A DNA stretch of 64,000 bases from Synechococcus sp. Nb3U1 (lineage in GTDB: Bacteria > Cyanobacteriota > Cyanobacteriia > Thermostichales > Thermostichaceae). Where the stretch lies: assembly GCF_021533835.1 (NCBI RefSeq), contig NZ_JAKFYQ010000001.1:2151989-2215988 (forward strand), given 5' to 3'. The position numbers were made by a program, and so were the translations under genes. Below, piece by piece: positions 35,774-46,308 of this stretch. Positions within the stretch are counted from its first letter, which is position 1, and each line of letters opens with the position of its first letter. The notes under the pieces are model-generated. The model had not been told where the DNA came from. It did no database searches and worked only from the letters and a program-made list of their open reading frames with translations.

Positions 35774-37945
35774 CTATTCCCCCGCCATCACCACTGCTCC
35801 CATATCCCCCAAAAGGCGCGATTGGTTGCGCAACAGCCCCAGCAAATTCAGGCGATTGGCCCGGCAGATTGGGTCAGGATCCATCACCAAGACCGCTTCG
35901 AAAAACTGAGCGACTTGAGGGGCCGCCTCTTGGAGGGCTTCTACCAAGGGGGTAAAGTCCCCTTGAAGGGCTGGCTCTACGCCGCGGCGATAGACTGTTT
36001 CGCAGACCTCGTAAAGCTGAAGTTCTGCCGGATTTTGTAATTGCTGAGGATCAATCACTGCCGCCGGATCGACCACCTCGTAGCCCAAGTTCCCTTGCAC
36101 GGCCAAGCGAGCACAGCGATTCAAGGTGGGGTACAGATCCGCCAATTCTCCGGTTGCCCGCAGATGTTGCAAATATTCAGCCCGCAATAGGGTGAGGGGC
36201 AGGTTACTCAAGGCTCGCAACGTCAAATCCGTCTGCTGGGGATCCTGGGCCCGCAGCGATTCCGGATCCCCCAACACCGCCTTGATCAGGTCGTAATCAA
36301 TCTGTTTTTCCTCCTGCAAAAGGGTTTGCAGCCGTTGAACCAAAAACTCCTGCAACGCCCTCAAGGTCTCGGCATCTCCATTGGCATAGTCCTGAACCAG
36401 TCTCTGCAGCAGCTGATTCACATCCAAAGCCCATTCGGCATCCCAAGCAATCAGCACCAGGCTATTGGCCGCCCGCCGCAAAGCGAACCGATCCGAAGAT
36501 CCCGTCGGGATCCGTCCCAAACGGAACATGCCCACCAGCGTATCCAGGCGATCGGCCCAACCCACTACTCGACCCGTCAGGGCTTTGGGCAGAGTATCTC
36601 CCGCCCCTAGCGGCCAATAGTGCTGCTCGATCCCCTCCGCCACTGCTTCTGGTTCCCCATCCTGACGGGCATAGTCGGCCCCCATGATCCCCTGCAGCTC
36701 TGGGAACTCGTACACCATCTGGGTGACCAAATCCGCCTTGCACAGTTGAGCCGTGCGATCCACCAGCGCTTGCTCTTGCGGAGCCAGATTCAAGGCTGTG
36801 GCGATCAGGCGGCTGATCTGGCGGATGCGTTCTACCTTATCCCGCACGGATCCCAACCCTTCAGCAAAGGTGACGGCCTCTAGGCGTTCGACTTTCTCCG
36901 CCAACGGGATCCGCTGATCTTCTTCGTAGAAAAAGCGAGCATCCGACAACCGGGCCCGCACCACACGGCTATTGCCCGCCCCGATCCGCTCCGACTGTTC
37001 GGGGTCGCCGTTGGAGATGGTGATGAAGTAGGGCAACAGTTTCTGGGGATCCCGTCGATCCCTGACCGGAAAGTAGCGTTGGTGAGTGATCATCACCGTC
37101 TCGATCACCGCAGCCGGTAACCGCAAAAATTCCGGTTCAAAGCGCCCTAAGACCGCCGTCGGCCATTCCACCAGTTGCACCACTTCCCGCAGCAAATCAG
37201 GAGGAATCTGGGCCTCTCCATTCACCTGGGTCGCCAACTGGGCCACCTCTTCCTGGATAAACGCCTGCCGTACCGCCGGATCCGGGCTTACCCCTGCGGC
37301 TTGCATCTGCTGGCTGTAGCTCTCGGCTTGCTTCAGTGTGACTGCTACTGGCCCCAACACCCGGTGCCCTCGGCTCACCCGCCCCGCCACCAATCCCGGA
37401 ATGGTATTTCCCTCATGGGTGGGCAACAGCAAAGGCAACACCTGATCATCCCAAAGAGAGACCAACCAACGAATCGGACGCGGGAACTTCAAATCCCCAC
37501 AGGCCCAGCGCATCAGCCGTTCGCCGCTTAACCCCGTAATCCAACCGGGAGCCAGCTCTTGAATCACCGCCGCTGTCGGTCGTCCCCGCACCTTTTGCAC
37601 CGCGAACACAAAGGATCCCTTGCCCACTTGCCGTATTTCCAGGCTGCCGGGATCCACCCCCTGCTTCTGGGCAAATTTCTCTCCAGTGGCGGTAAGCTGA
37701 CCCTCTTGATAGGCGATCTGGGCGGGCGGGCCTTTCACTTCTAAAGTGCGATCCGGCTGCTGGTTCGGTAATCCCTGTAACAAAACAGCCAAGCGGCGCG
37801 GTGTCCCGAAAAGCTGCATCTGCTCTGCTTGCAGATGAGCCTCCGCCAAAGAGGCAGGGATCCCGGTTTGCCACTGCTGCAAAGCTGAGTCGACAAAGCT
37901 AGCTGGGAGTTCTTCGCAGCCGACCTCCAGCAAATAAGCAACCAT
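35774..37945 (-). CDS. glyS: Glycyl-tRNA synthetase beta subunit
   Basis: A 723-residue beta subunit of the bacterial heterotetrameric GlyRS, needed for tRNA-Gly binding. The sequence starts MVAYLLEVGCEELPASFVDS and has RWLVSLWDDQVLPL, MITHQRYFPVRD, DARFFYEEDQ and the HD-like core followed by the C-terminal anticodon-binding region (about 600-720). Length matches the family. ATG 37945 is the right start because upstream residues in the same frame are not GlyS-like. glyQ is not adjacent. It converges on the fructosamine kinase gene. Confidence 0.95.
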   Translation of the reverse strand: MVAYLLEVGCEELPASFVDSALQQWQTGIPASLAEAHLQAEQMQLFGTPRRLAVLLQGLPNQQPDRTLEVKGPPAQIAYQEGQLTATGEKFAQKQGVDPGSLEIRQVGKGSFVFAVQKVRGRPTAAVIQELAPGWITGLSGERLMRWACGDLKFPRPIRWLVSLWDDQVLPLLLPTHEGNTIPGLVAGRVSRGHRVLGPVAVTLKQAESYSQQMQAAGVSPDPAVRQAFIQEEVAQLATQVNGEAQIPPDLLREVVQLVEWPTAVLGRFEPEFLRLPAAVIETVMITHQRYFPVRDRRDPQKLLPYFITISNGDPEQSERIGAGNSRVVRARLSDARFFYEEDQRIPLAEKVERLEAVTFAEGLGSVRDKVERIRQISRLIATALNLAPQEQALVDRTAQLCKADLVTQMVYEFPELQGIMGADYARQDGEPEAVAEGIEQHYWPLGAGDTLPKALTGRVVGWADRLDTLVGMFRLGRIPTGSSDRFALRRAANSLVLIAWDAEWALDVNQLLQRLVQDYANGDAETLRALQEFLVQRLQTLLQEEKQIDYDLIKAVLGDPESLRAQDPQQTDLTLRALSNLPLTLLRAEYLQHLRATGELADLYPTLNRCARLAVQGNLGYEVVDPAAVIDPQQLQNPAELQLYEVCETVYRRGVEPALQGDFTPLVEALQEAAPQVAQFFEAVLVMDPDPICRANRLNLLGLLRNQSRLLGDMGAVVMAGE

Positions 37946-38036
37946 ATCGATCACAAACACCTTCTCTCTATTGCCCCAAAAGCTGGGACACCTTAGTCTA
38001 TCAGGCAGGCTGGGGCAGCAGTTCAGGCAAGACGCC

Positions 38037-40109
38037 TCAATACCAAGTTTGCTCCGTCGCCACCCGATGGGCGGGATCCCGCGGCACATGCACCACGATC
38101 ATTGACAGTGTTGGTCGGTTGCGGGCGATGATCTCGGGTTCTCGACCCAAACGAGGACGATTGCGATTTTCGCTCGGGATCAACATCAACACATCCCCCG
38201 GCTGCAGAGCTTTAAGGACTTCCGCCACCACACCCCCCTGTACCCGTTGGATCGGCAAATTTGGGTATACTGCTTCATCCAACTTCGGCTTAGGAACCAC
38301 TCGTTCCCCTTCCGGTCGAGTTTGCACCAAGAGAATCTGCAAACCGGCTTTCAATTCGCTAGCCAAGGTTTGGGCCAATCCGACGGTCTCTTGTAAAGAG
38401 CGGGCTGACACCTCCGGCTCAGCCGCAGCCAGAAGAATGCGCTGAGTCATCTCGATGGCCAACGGAAAGCGGGTGATCAACACCGGGATCCCGGCCTGCC
38501 GAACCACTGCGTCGATAATGCTGCCAAAGAAGTTCTCCGCATAGGTGGAATAGCCCTTCCACCCCAACACCACCAAGCTAGCTTGCCGTTCGGCGGCCGA
38601 GCGGACGATCCCTTTGTCGATGGAGTCATCCACCCGTCGAATCGGTTCCACTCGCGTCACAGCACCGTGGGCAAAGGATTCTGCGAAGGCCAACAATTGC
38701 TCCTGCTGAGACAGCGCCCCTGATGAAATGCCCGTGCGATCTGAGAGGACATGCAGCGGCAACAACGTCCCCCCTTCTTTCTTGGTCAGAATCAAAGCCA
38801 GCCGCAGCAGGTTATTCTCAGTATCCGGGTTGGCCACCGGCACCAAGACACGGCTTCCCCATTGGGGCTTGGGCAATTCGGTGGATTCCGCCACCACTTC
38901 CGTTGGCTGAATTTGATCCCCCCAGTGGGCAACAATCCAAGGAGAGGCAATACAGGTAACCAAAATCATGGCGATGGTGCCATTTACTGTTAGCTCATCC
39001 ACTAGCTCCACTTCAAAGGCCACTGTGATCGCTGCCAATGTTGCCGCCGCCTGTGCCACCGACAGGCCAAACATAACCATGGTGCTGGAAAAGCGCCAGC
39101 CAAACAGTTGCGCCGAGATCCAAGCGGCCCCAAACTTGCTCACTGCCTCCGCCCCAATCATCACCCCCCCCACCAGCAAAGAGCGCGACTCCCCCAAAAG
39201 AATGCCAGGGTTGATCAACATCCCCACCGAGATGAGAAAGAAAGGCACAAACAGAGTATTGCCAATGAACTGGATACGGTTCATCAGCGGGCTGAGCTGC
39301 GGGATAATCGGGGTGATCGCCGTCCCTGCCAAAAAGGCCCCCACTACTGGCTCAATGCCGATTAATTGCGCCCCATAGGCCACCACAAACAGCGTGGCGA
39401 TAACAAAGGTAAACTCCGCCCCCTCATCGTGGCCGAAGCGTTGAAAGAACCAGCCGCCTAGCTTCGGCACCCCCCACAGCGTGGCAAAGGTGTAGAGAGC
39501 AATTGAAGGGATCAGCGTCAGCCAAAATTGCAGTGTCAGCTCCCCCTGATGGGCCCGTACCACCACTGCCAGCACCAACAACGCCAAGACGTTGGTGATC
39601 AAGGTTGCCCCCAGAGTTGCCGTCACCGTTTGCAGGCGCATTAACCCCAGCTTTGAGACAATCGGCAGACCAATCAGTGTGTGGGAGGCAAAACAAGAGG
39701 CTACCAGCACCGCTGTCAAAAAGTTGTAGCCCAGCGCCAGCATGGCCCCGGTGCCAATCAGCATCGGCAACAAAAAGGTGAGGGCCCCGAAAATACTGGC
39801 TTTGCCGGCATTCAATTTTAAGTCTTCCAGGCTGGTCTCCAAACCGGCCATGAACATCAAAAACAACAGCCCCACCGTACCCAGCAGGATGATGGTGTCG
39901 TCTCGCTGCAGGATGCCTAAGCCATAGGGGCCAACCACCAACCCCGCTAAAATCAAGCCGATGATCCCTGGCAAGCGCACCCGCTCAAACAGCAACGGGG
40001 CCACCAACATGATCGTCATGATGATCAAAAACACCAAAACCGGATTCTCGACTGGGCCCACTAGCAAGGCGAAGGGAACCCCTTGAACTTGGGTCAAGTT
40101 GGCTAGCAT
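38037..40109 (-). CDS. CPA2 cation:proton antiporter with C-terminal USP domains
   Basis: A 690-residue membrane protein. Twelve or so helices (about 10-400) form a CPA2 antiporter domain (RLPGIIGLILAGLVVGPYGL, LFLMFMAGLETSLEDLK, VGAFLAGTAITPIIPQLSPL). Two universal-stress-protein-like domains follow (about 420-545 and 560-690; VLGWKGYSTYAENFFGSIID). The usual ion-binding Asp region in helix 5 reads GATLITNVLALLVL, with Asn173 where Asp is common. Electroneutral or altered transport may result, or the protein may be regulatory. ATG 40109 is preceded by a short A/G stretch. It is divergent from the kinase gene at 40284. Confidence 0.85.
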   Translation of the reverse strand: MLANLTQVQGVPFALLVGPVENPVLVFLIIMTIMLVAPLLFERVRLPGIIGLILAGLVVGPYGLGILQRDDTIILLGTVGLLFLMFMAGLETSLEDLKLNAGKASIFGALTFLLPMLIGTGAMLALGYNFLTAVLVASCFASHTLIGLPIVSKLGLMRLQTVTATLGATLITNVLALLVLAVVVRAHQGELTLQFWLTLIPSIALYTFATLWGVPKLGGWFFQRFGHDEGAEFTFVIATLFVVAYGAQLIGIEPVVGAFLAGTAITPIIPQLSPLMNRIQFIGNTLFVPFFLISVGMLINPGILLGESRSLLVGGVMIGAEAVSKFGAAWISAQLFGWRFSSTMVMFGLSVAQAAATLAAITVAFEVELVDELTVNGTIAMILVTCIASPWIVAHWGDQIQPTEVVAESTELPKPQWGSRVLVPVANPDTENNLLRLALILTKKEGGTLLPLHVLSDRTGISSGALSQQEQLLAFAESFAHGAVTRVEPIRRVDDSIDKGIVRSAAERQASLVVLGWKGYSTYAENFFGSIIDAVVRQAGIPVLITRFPLAIEMTQRILLAAAEPEVSARSLQETVGLAQTLASELKAGLQILLVQTRPEGERVVPKPKLDEAVYPNLPIQRVQGGVVAEVLKALQPGDVLMLIPSENRNRPRLGREPEIIARNRPTLSMIVVHVPRDPAHRVATEQTWY

Positions 40110-40283
40110 AGTTCACCTGACAAACAGCAAGCAGACTGAATCCGAGCAAAGCGCCCGCATGAGTCTATCAGATCCCTCCGAGGGACTCTCGTTCCTACGG
40201 CACGAAGCTCCCGTCAGGAACAATACAGACCGTGTGGCAGCCTTGCGCATTAGAATCGGAGGGTAAATGCTCCTCTGCCGCTT

Positions 40284-41921
40284 ATGAACCAGCTCGCTCC
40301 TGGGAAGTTGATCGGTCAGCGCTATCAACTGGTTCAAAGCATCTCGGCGGGTGGTATGGGCCAGGTGTTCAAAGCCATCGACACACGCCTCTTTAATCGC
40401 CCGGTGGCGGTGAAGCTCTTGCACCAAAACTTGGCGGGCGATGCCGATACTCAACGGCAACTGCGCAAGCGCTTTGCCCAAGAAATCCGCATTAGCACCC
40501 TCTTGGGGGAGCACCCCTTTATTGTGAAGGTGCTGGATTACGGCCTGGAGAACAACCAGCCTTACCTGGTGATGGAATACTTAACGGGGCACAGTTTGGG
40601 GGAGCTGATGCTGAAGTACAAACCCATGCCCCCCAACCGTGTGGTCAATATTGCCCGGCAGGTGTGTGCAGGTCTCTACTACGCCCACAGCCTAGAGACC
40701 AACCAGGATGGCCATCTCGTCAAGGGGGTGATTCATCGAGATATCAAACCTAGCAACATCTTTGCTATCAAAGATGAAACCTTGGGGGAAACTGTCAAAA
40801 TCCTCGATTTCGGCATTGCCAAGCTGCTCAGCGATGTCTCTATTGCCCTCGGCACCCAAACCACGGGCTTCTTGGGCACAGTGCGCTATGCCTCACCCGA
40901 GCAGGTGCGTGGGGAGGAATTGGATGCTCGATCTGATATCTACTCCTTTGGGGTGGTGCTCTATCGCATGCTGACAGGACAGCAACCCCTGCGACCGAAA
41001 ACCGATTCTTTCCCCGGTTGGTATGATGCCCACAACTACCAGCCGCCCCAACCTTTTGACCGCTCGGAATTACCCTACGACATTCCGGCGGAGCTGGAAC
41101 AGGTGGTGCTCTCTTGTCTAGCCAAAGACCCCGACCAGCGGCCTCAGAATATGAAAACCCTGAGTGCTCAATTGGAGGGATCCCTGCAACTGGAGAACAC
41201 TGCCAGCCCGATTGCCCCGATCTCTCCCATGACGCCGCCAACAACCTCGATTTTTTCGGAGCGTACTCTAGCGGCAATGGATGGTCGGGAAGGCACTCAC
41301 CTGCTTGCTTCTCCCCCAGAATCGAAGATTAAGGTTTTGCCCCTCTGGGTGGGGATAGCCCTTTTTGTGGTCATCTCGGGGGGAACTTTCCTGGGCTTGC
41401 GCCTGTTGTTAACCCCGGCGGAAAGAATCCAAACACCGCCTGTTACCCCCGAACTGCCTGACACAGAGGTCAGGGATCCCTCCGAAACCCGTGATTCTCT
41501 GGAAGACTGGTTGCTGCGGGATCCCCAAGGGGAGCTGGTGTTTGAAGATGACCCTGCCATTCCCGATCCTCCTGAAACAAAGCCCGAGAGCAAATCTGAA
41601 ATTACAGAAGCAACTCCCGAACCGAATCCCAGCCCTCCCCCGACTCAGCCAGTAGCTCCTGTTCCCGTTGCCCCTGTGCCTACATCAGTTGCCCCTCAGC
41701 CGCCGCCACCCCCCTCTGTGGCTACCCCAACTCCACCTTCACCTGTTGCTGCTCCTGTTACCCCCGTCCCAGCCCAACCCATCAATCAACCGTTGTTCCC
41801 ACAGGGAAATCCGGTGAGTCCCCCTGCACCTACCCCTACTGCTGTTGTTCCCGATGCAGCTCCGACCCCCAGCCGCTTGCAGCAATTGCGAGAGAATCGG
41901 GAACACCTAGGAGGGGATTAG
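40284..41921 (+). CDS. Ser/Thr protein kinase with proline-rich C-terminal region
   Basis: A 545-residue Hanks-type kinase. The kinase domain (about 14-290) shows SISAGGMGQVFKAID (glycine loop), VAVKLLHQ, HRDIKPSN (about 151-158), DFGIAK (about 175) and a full GTVRYASPEQVRGE activation end, so it should be active. A membrane helix lies at about 350-375 (VLPLWVGIALFVVISGG). The remaining 170 residues are acidic, then Pro/Val/Thr-rich, probably periplasmic. It is a PknB-type layout without PASTA repeats. ATG 40284 is clear. Confidence 0.9.
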   Translation: MNQLAPGKLIGQRYQLVQSISAGGMGQVFKAIDTRLFNRPVAVKLLHQNLAGDADTQRQLRKRFAQEIRISTLLGEHPFIVKVLDYGLENNQPYLVMEYLTGHSLGELMLKYKPMPPNRVVNIARQVCAGLYYAHSLETNQDGHLVKGVIHRDIKPSNIFAIKDETLGETVKILDFGIAKLLSDVSIALGTQTTGFLGTVRYASPEQVRGEELDARSDIYSFGVVLYRMLTGQQPLRPKTDSFPGWYDAHNYQPPQPFDRSELPYDIPAELEQVVLSCLAKDPDQRPQNMKTLSAQLEGSLQLENTASPIAPISPMTPPTTSIFSERTLAAMDGREGTHLLASPPESKIKVLPLWVGIALFVVISGGTFLGLRLLLTPAERIQTPPVTPELPDTEVRDPSETRDSLEDWLLRDPQGELVFEDDPAIPDPPETKPESKSEITEATPEPNPSPPPTQPVAPVPVAPVPTSVAPQPPPPPSVATPTPPSPVAAPVTPVPAQPINQPLFPQGNPVSPPAPTPTAVVPDAAPTPSRLQQLRENREHLGGD

Positions 41922-42087
41922 ACCCCGTCAACTCCGCAATCGATCTCCATACAGCCTCAATACAACAAAAGAGGATCCCGATGATAGCCATCCGGATCCT
42001 CCGCAAAAGGTCAACCTGTTCTATCTGACCCTTAGGTTGCTAGTCATGAATAGGATCCCCCGTAAGCGGATCCCAAAACAAGCCGAT

Positions 42088-42687
42088 TCAAGCAGTAGCC
42101 AGACGGGCATTAGCGGCATCCCAATTCACCAGGTGCTCCAAGTAGGTACTGATGAAGTCAGGGCGCTTGTTTTGGTAGTCCAGGTAGTAGGCGTGCTCCC
42201 ACACATCCAAAGTGAGGAGCGGAGTTTGTCCATGCACCAAGGGGTTTTCGGCGTTAGGGGTTTTGGTCACTTTCAGGGTGCCATTCTCCAGCACCAACCA
42301 AGCCCAACCACTTCCGAACTGAGTGGCAGCAGCAGTTTTGAAAGCTTCCACAAATTTGTCGTAGCCGCCGAAATCGGCATTGATCTTATCGGCAATAGCG
42401 CCGGTAGGCGCACCACCTCCACCCGGCTTCATAGATTCCCAGAAGAAGGTGTGATTCCAGACTTGGGCCGCGTTGTTGAAGATGCCCGCTTTGGCCGGAT
42501 CCCCGAAGGTAGCCTTGACGATCTCCTCCAAGGATTGGCCAGCCAGATCGGTACCTTCAATCAGTTTGTTCAGGTTGGCGACATAGGCAGCGTGGTGTTT
42601 GCCGTGATGGAAGGAGAAAGTCTCCGCCGACATGTAAGGCTGTAGCGCATCGGAGGCGTAGGGCAGAGCCGGGAGTTCAAAAGCCAT
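42088..42687 (-). CDS. sodB: Iron superoxide dismutase
   Basis: A 199-residue FeSOD. Metal ligands sit in [24 protein letters not shown], and [18 protein letters not shown]. Iron type is supported by [13 protein letters not shown] and [20 protein letters not shown], and by the absence of a signal peptide, so the protein is cytoplasmic. It converts superoxide to H2O2 and O2, protecting the photosynthetic apparatus. The N-terminus [20 protein letters not shown] is normal. It stands alone and converges on the kinase gene; the gap has GGATCC-based symmetry but no clear terminator. Confidence 0.96.
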   Translation of the reverse strand: MAFELPALPYASDALQPYMSAETFSFHHGKHHAAYVANLNKLIEGTDLAGQSLEEIVKATFGDPAKAGIFNNAAQVWNHTFFWESMKPGGGGAPTGAIADKINADFGGYDKFVEAFKTAAATQFGSGWAWLVLENGTLKVTKTPNAENPLVHGQTPLLTLDVWEHAYYLDYQNKRPDFISTYLEHLVNWDAANARLATA

Positions 42688-42840
42688 AATCGTCTGTCCT
42701 CTGTGTCTTGTGCGAAGGAGCGCAAGGAAGTCAGGAGTCTACCTGTTACCTTTCTTTGCAGTCTCAGTGTAACTCAGAATGATTACGCTTTGAGATCCCA
42801 GTTGACCTCTCCCACCTGGGAAAAAAGATAGTCTTCTCGG

Positions 42841-44823
42841 TCATTGAGGGCGGGCAAACTGGTTCGGGCTGGGAAAATCTTGGGCCGGGATCCCTTCTAA
42901 GGCTTCGGTCATGAACCGTTTCCAGGTAGGAGCCACAAAAGCACCACCCGCTGTGCCTGAGAGCATCGGGGAGTTGTCGTCGTTGCCAATCCAAATCGCC
43001 GTGGAAAGCTGCGGTACATAGCCAATAAACCAGGCATCCCGAAAATCTGAGGTGGTTCCCGTTTTGCCCGCCACGGGCCGCCCATCATCTAGCCGGGCTG
43101 CCGTACCCGTGCCACTCGTCACTACCCCCTTGAGGATTTGGTTAAGAACCGCCACCGACCAGGGATCCAAGACCGGCTCCAGGCTGGGTTTGGCCTCAAA
43201 GAGAATTTGGCCGTTGCGATCCACCACCTGGGCCAAAAGGGTTGGCTCCAGGGCATGGCCTCCATTGGCAAACACCGCATAGCTAGCGGCCATTTCCAGC
43301 GGGCTAATGCTGGCAGAACCCAAGGCCGTGGCCAGGTTGGGGAACATCTCAGCGCTAATACCTGTGGCTTGGGCGGCTGCGATCACATTGCGGATCCCGA
43401 CATCGTCCGCCAATTTCACAGTAGGCACGTTGCGAGACAGTTCCAGGGCACGCGCGAAGGAGAGGGAACCGTAGAAGGTATTGTCGTAATTTTTGGGGCT
43501 GTAGGGCGGGGATCCCGGATAGGTGATCGGGGTATCTTCCAAAATGCTACCGGGTGAATAGCGCCCTGTGGCCAAGGCTGTGTAGAACACATAGGGCTTA
43601 AAGGTGGATCCGGTTTGGCGGAAGGCTTGGGTGGCGCGGTTAAACTGCCCTCGCTGAGCGTTGATCCCTCCTACAACCGCCTTGACATATCCTGTACGCG
43701 GATCCACAGCGGCCAAAGCCATTTGGTTGGCCCGTCGAGCCGCAGCAATACGGGGGCCATCTTCGTTGACAATGCGCTGGGCGATCCGTTGCAGGCGCAG
43801 ATCAATGGTGGACTGAACCCGTAACCCTCCCTGCATCAGGGCTTGTTCCCCGTAGCGACGACGAAGCTCTGCCTCAATGGCATCGGTAACAGCCGGGGCA
43901 TTGCTTTGGAAGGAGGTGATGTGACCCAGGGTCAATTCTTGATCACGGGCGGCTTGCGCTTCTTCGGGGGTGATCCAATTCAGTTCCAGCAGGCGATCCA
44001 ACACCAACCGTTGCCGCCGCTTGGCCCCCTCCAGGTTACGAAAAGGGCTGAGGGTTTCCGGGGCAGGCAGGATCCCGGCCAACAGGGCGGATTCGGCTAG
44101 GTTTAGCTCTGCCGCATCCTTGTTGAAGTAGCTACGAGCCGCTGTCTGAATGCCGTAGAGATTGTGCCCCCAATACACCTGATTGAGGTACATCTCTAGG
44201 ATCTCGTCTTTGCTGAAGACTTGCTCCATGCGCACCGCCAATACGGCCTCGGCTACTTTGCGGCTCAGACTCCGCTCTGGAGTTAAGAACAGGTTTTTTA
44301 CCAACTGCATCGTCAGGGTGGAGCCGCCGCCTGCAGAGCCAATTCCCCCTTCCACACTGCCCAAGATCACCCGACCCAAGCTGATCGGGTTAATGCCTTG
44401 GTGGGTGTAAAAATGGCTATCTTCAATGGCCAGCAGCGCCTTTTTCATTTCCGGTGAGACTTCTTCCACCGAGATCACTTCCCGGTTGGCTTCCCCGTGT
44501 AAGCTGGCTATCGGTTCCCCCCGAATATCGACAATGTGGGTGGTGGCAATGGGTACGTAGTCCCGCAGTTGATGCACATCCGGCAGATTGCGGAAGCTGA
44601 TGGCCAACCCCACCAACCCGGCAGCCGTAGCGGTGGAGCCGAGCAGCAGGGATCCCAAGAGCAAATTCCCAACCGTACCCGCAACTTGGGCAATCAAAGA
44701 AGGTCGTGGTGCTGGCGAATGGTCGGCTTGCCCGTTGAACCGTGCTGGGCGACGAGGGGGACGACCTGAAGCGGGGTCTTTTGCCCACGGTGCCGATTGT
44801 TTGCGACTATACGCCACGTCCAC
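42841..44823 (-). CDS. Class A penicillin-binding protein (PBP1A-like)
   Basis: A 660-residue bifunctional peptidoglycan synthase. After a basic cytoplasmic tail there is one membrane helix (about 50-75). The glycosyltransferase domain (about 85-260) has the catalytic Glu in AIEDSHFYTHQGI, GGSTLTMQLVKN and QVYWGHNLYGIQTAA. The transpeptidase domain (about 330-630) has GSTFKPYVFYTAL (SxxK), SRN (SxN) and KTGTT (KTG). All motifs are intact, so both activities are expected in the periplasm. The start is GTG 44823; start placement is uncertain by a few codons. Confidence 0.92.
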   Translation of the reverse strand: MDVAYSRKQSAPWAKDPASGRPPRRPARFNGQADHSPAPRPSLIAQVAGTVGNLLLGSLLLGSTATAAGLVGLAISFRNLPDVHQLRDYVPIATTHIVDIRGEPIASLHGEANREVISVEEVSPEMKKALLAIEDSHFYTHQGINPISLGRVILGSVEGGIGSAGGGSTLTMQLVKNLFLTPERSLSRKVAEAVLAVRMEQVFSKDEILEMYLNQVYWGHNLYGIQTAARSYFNKDAAELNLAESALLAGILPAPETLSPFRNLEGAKRRQRLVLDRLLELNWITPEEAQAARDQELTLGHITSFQSNAPAVTDAIEAELRRRYGEQALMQGGLRVQSTIDLRLQRIAQRIVNEDGPRIAAARRANQMALAAVDPRTGYVKAVVGGINAQRGQFNRATQAFRQTGSTFKPYVFYTALATGRYSPGSILEDTPITYPGSPPYSPKNYDNTFYGSLSFARALELSRNVPTVKLADDVGIRNVIAAAQATGISAEMFPNLATALGSASISPLEMAASYAVFANGGHALEPTLLAQVVDRNGQILFEAKPSLEPVLDPWSVAVLNQILKGVVTSGTGTAARLDDGRPVAGKTGTTSDFRDAWFIGYVPQLSTAIWIGNDDNSPMLSGTAGGAFVAPTWKRFMTEALEGIPAQDFPSPNQFARPQ

Positions 44824-45022
44824 AACCCCAACAAACCTGACTTATTATAAGTCTCTCCCTGTAGGCAAAGCAGGTTCAGGGATCCTCACAGAAAACCGGA
44901 TCAACCCCATTGACAGCCCCATTGACAGATAGAAGCAGAAAGGCAGACCCTCCCCTAAAAACCCTCAACAGACTTTCCTGAGAGGCCCACGTAAGTGAAA
45001 ATCGTGAAATGTGTCGAGCCGG

Positions 45023-46291
45023 ATGGAGCAGGTTTTGAGTACATCGCCAACATCAGTCCCGCCAGCTGTTGCCCCTTTCGGCAAGCGGGATCCCTTGATT
45101 GCCCAGATTACCGAGCGTGGGGTAGCGGAGATTTTCCCCGGTGGAGCGGCGGCCTTAGCCGAGCGTTTGACACAGACGGATCGCCCTTTGCGGATTAAGT
45201 TGGGTATTGATCCGACCCGACCGGATTTACACCTAGGCCATTCGGTGGCCTTGCGCAAGTTGAGGCAGTTTCAGGATGCGGGCCATGTGGCGATATTGTT
45301 GATTGGGGATTTTACGGCTCTAGTCGGGGATCCGACGGGGCAATCGGAGGCACGTCCACGTTTAACACCTGCAGAAGTGGAGGACAATGCCCGTACCTAT
45401 TTGGATCAAGCGCGTCAGATTTTGGATTTTGACACTCCTGGCCGGTTGGAGTTGCGGCGCAACAGCGAATGGCTGGCAGGGCTGACCCTCACCCAGATGA
45501 TCGAGCTACAGGCCCAGATGACCTTGGGGCAAATGTTGGCCAAAGAAGATTTTGCCCAGCGCTACCAATCGGGTACGCCAGTATACCTGCACGAGTTTCT
45601 CTATCCACTCCTGCAGGGCTATGATTCTGTGGCTCTAGAGGCGGATGTGGAATTGGGGGGAACCGACCAACGCTTTAATCTGCTCACGGGACGGGACTTA
45701 CAAATCTGGAAAGGACAAACGCCGCAGTTTTGCCTGACGGTGCCGCTGCTGGAAGGCTTGGATGGCTACCAAAAAATGTCCAAGTCCAAAAACAATTACG
45801 TTGGGCTGACGGAGGATCCCCTCACCATGTACTCCAAGCTGGAGAAGGTGCCGGATCCTCTGGTGGAGCGTTATTTTGAATTGCTCACCCAGATCCCACT
45901 TTCCGAGTTGCCCGACAACCCAAGAGAGCGTCAAATGCTGCTGGCGAAGACGATTGTGGAGCAGTTTCACTCCCCTGAAGCCGCCGAAGCAGCTCAGCGT
46001 ACGGCTCAATCTTTGGTTTTACAAGGCAGCACCGACGAGACGGGATCCATCCCCACCTTTCTCATCGATCCTATTCAATATCCTGCCAAGCTCACCTACA
46101 TTTTGCGAGAATCAGGCCTGTGCAAGAGTGCTGCCGAGGCCCGCAGGCAGATTCAAGGGGGCGCTGTGCGCTTGGATGGCCAAAAGATTGCCGATCCAGA
46201 GCTGGAGTTTGCCAATCCCTCCGAGCTGACAGGGCGCATCCTACAGGTAGGCAAAAAAGCGTTCCGTCGTCTGATCATGGGCATAGATTGA
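45023..46291 (+). CDS. tyrS: Tyrosyl-tRNA synthetase
   Basis: A 422-residue class I synthetase. The adenylation site shows the HIGH-type motif as HLGH in [14 protein letters not shown] (about 72-75), [18 protein letters not shown], and KMSKS in [17 protein letters not shown]-terminal S4 RNA-binding domain (about 345-422) begins near [23 protein letters not shown] 45023 is preferred over a GTG 12 bases upstream. This is the TyrZ-like lineage with an extended N-terminus. It stands alone between two divergent and convergent neighbours. Confidence 0.95.
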   Translation: MEQVLSTSPTSVPPAVAPFGKRDPLIAQITERGVAEIFPGGAAALAERLTQTDRPLRIKLGIDPTRPDLHLGHSVALRKLRQFQDAGHVAILLIGDFTALVGDPTGQSEARPRLTPAEVEDNARTYLDQARQILDFDTPGRLELRRNSEWLAGLTLTQMIELQAQMTLGQMLAKEDFAQRYQSGTPVYLHEFLYPLLQGYDSVALEADVELGGTDQRFNLLTGRDLQIWKGQTPQFCLTVPLLEGLDGYQKMSKSKNNYVGLTEDPLTMYSKLEKVPDPLVERYFELLTQIPLSELPDNPRERQMLLAKTIVEQFHSPEAAEAAQRTAQSLVLQGSTDETGSIPTFLIDPIQYPAKLTYILRESGLCKSAAEARRQIQGGAVRLDGQKIADPELEFANPSELTGRILQVGKKAFRRLIMGID

Positions 46292-46308
46292 AGATCTCAG
46301 TAAAGATC

